DNA from: an uncultured Oscillospiraceae bacterium | GTDB lineage: Bacteria; Bacillota; Clostridia; Oscillospirales; Ruminococcaceae | Assembly (NCBI GenBank): GCA_910584715.1 | Contig: CAJUAN010000064.1 | Location: 1-5,587, forward strand | DNA length: 5,587 nt | Reading direction: 5' to 3' | In this document: positions 5,477 to 5,587 of the stretch, piece by piece | Layout: every line of letters begins with the position of its first letter | How positions within the stretch are numbered: the first letter of the stretch is position 1 | Made by a program: the position numbers and the translations under genes | Notes under the pieces: model-generated | What the model saw: only the letters and a program-made list of their open reading frames with translations | Database searches by the model: none | Told to the model about the DNA's origin: nothing

Positions 5477-5587
5477 TTATTTTTTCTTCGGTAGCTCAAT
5501 CTTGTAGTTGACATACTTCCCGCCCGTATCAGCTAAAACAACGGTTCCGTCGTAGGTTTTGCCTGTTTTCGGGGAATACAAGCCCTT
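5477..5587 (-). CDS. C-terminal end of a probable type IA DNA topoisomerase (TopB-like), 5' part outside window
   Basis: The last 36 codons and the TAA stop (5479-5477) of a gene entering from the right edge read KGLYSPKTGKTYDGTVVLAD followed by TGGKYVNYKIELPKKK. This resembles the C-terminal repeat at the end of bacterial topoisomerase III-type proteins (pattern K-G-[FLY]-x-S-x-K-x-G-K-x-[FY]-D-[AG]-x-[LV]-x-L-x-D...F), and topB-like genes are standard cargo of Firmicute conjugative elements, often near the antirestriction/helicase gene. Such an enzyme relaxes or decatenates DNA, useful in element replication and transfer. It has the same orientation as the giant gene, with a 215-base gap that holds hairpins, so the two may be separate or only partly coupled transcripts. 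Only 36 residues are visible, so another element protein with the same tail remains possible. Confidence 0.55.
   Translation of the reverse strand, partial: KGLYSPKTGKTYDGTVVLADTGGKYVNYKIELPKKK

Noticed and set aside
5170..5511. Plus-strand open frame of 113 codons covering the intergenic region
   Set aside because: It runs through the ArdA start, the ribosome binding site, the hairpins and into the upstream gene in antisense. Its product has no recognisable pattern.
1..5587. CRISPR array, tRNA, rRNA, riboswitch or insertion-sequence ends
   Set aside because: No regularly spaced repeats, no tRNA-like cloverleaf with a conserved T-loop, and no terminal inverted repeats with target duplications were seen. 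Outside 5262-5476 the window is coding.

Overview
The window is most likely part of an integrative conjugative element (Tn1549/CTn type) or related conjugative DNA from a gut-type Firmicute, in the Lachnospiraceae/Oscillospiraceae range. This is inferred from three things: the ArdA plus ArdC-like plus YodL protein architecture, strong AAAGGAG ribosome binding sites, and moderately GC-rich coding DNA full of GAA, CAG and GCC codons. No species can be named from the sequence alone.

Layout: everything supportable is on the minus strand, so transcription runs from right to left. At the right edge (5477-5587) are the last 36 codons of a gene that looks like the C-terminal tail of a type IA DNA topoisomerase (TopB-like). 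A 215-base intergenic stretch follows (5262-5476). It holds four inverted repeats, one of them a 38-base two-stage hairpin, and ends in a clear ribosome binding site. The rest of the window, from 5261 to the left edge, is a single uninterrupted reading frame of 1753 codons that runs off the window without a stop.

That giant frame is a large 'polyvalent' protein. Its N-terminus is a complete ArdA-type DNA-mimic antirestriction domain. Next comes an ArdC-like module: an N-terminal ssDNA-binding-type domain, then a zinc metallopeptidase with an intact HEIAH motif and a downstream glutamate. A series of globular domains follows, several resembling the 'large polyvalent protein-associated' (LPD) families and mostly of unknown function. 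The frame leaves the window inside a YodL domain. Pro/Glu/Gln/Ala-rich linkers separate many of the modules.

How the parts may work together (inference): the topoisomerase would handle DNA topology during transfer, and the giant protein would protect incoming DNA from host defences in the recipient. Two different antirestriction activities in one chain fit a protein deployed, perhaps co-transferred, at conjugation. The plus strand has many short open frames, but all of them overlie the giant gene or the hairpin region and none looks real.
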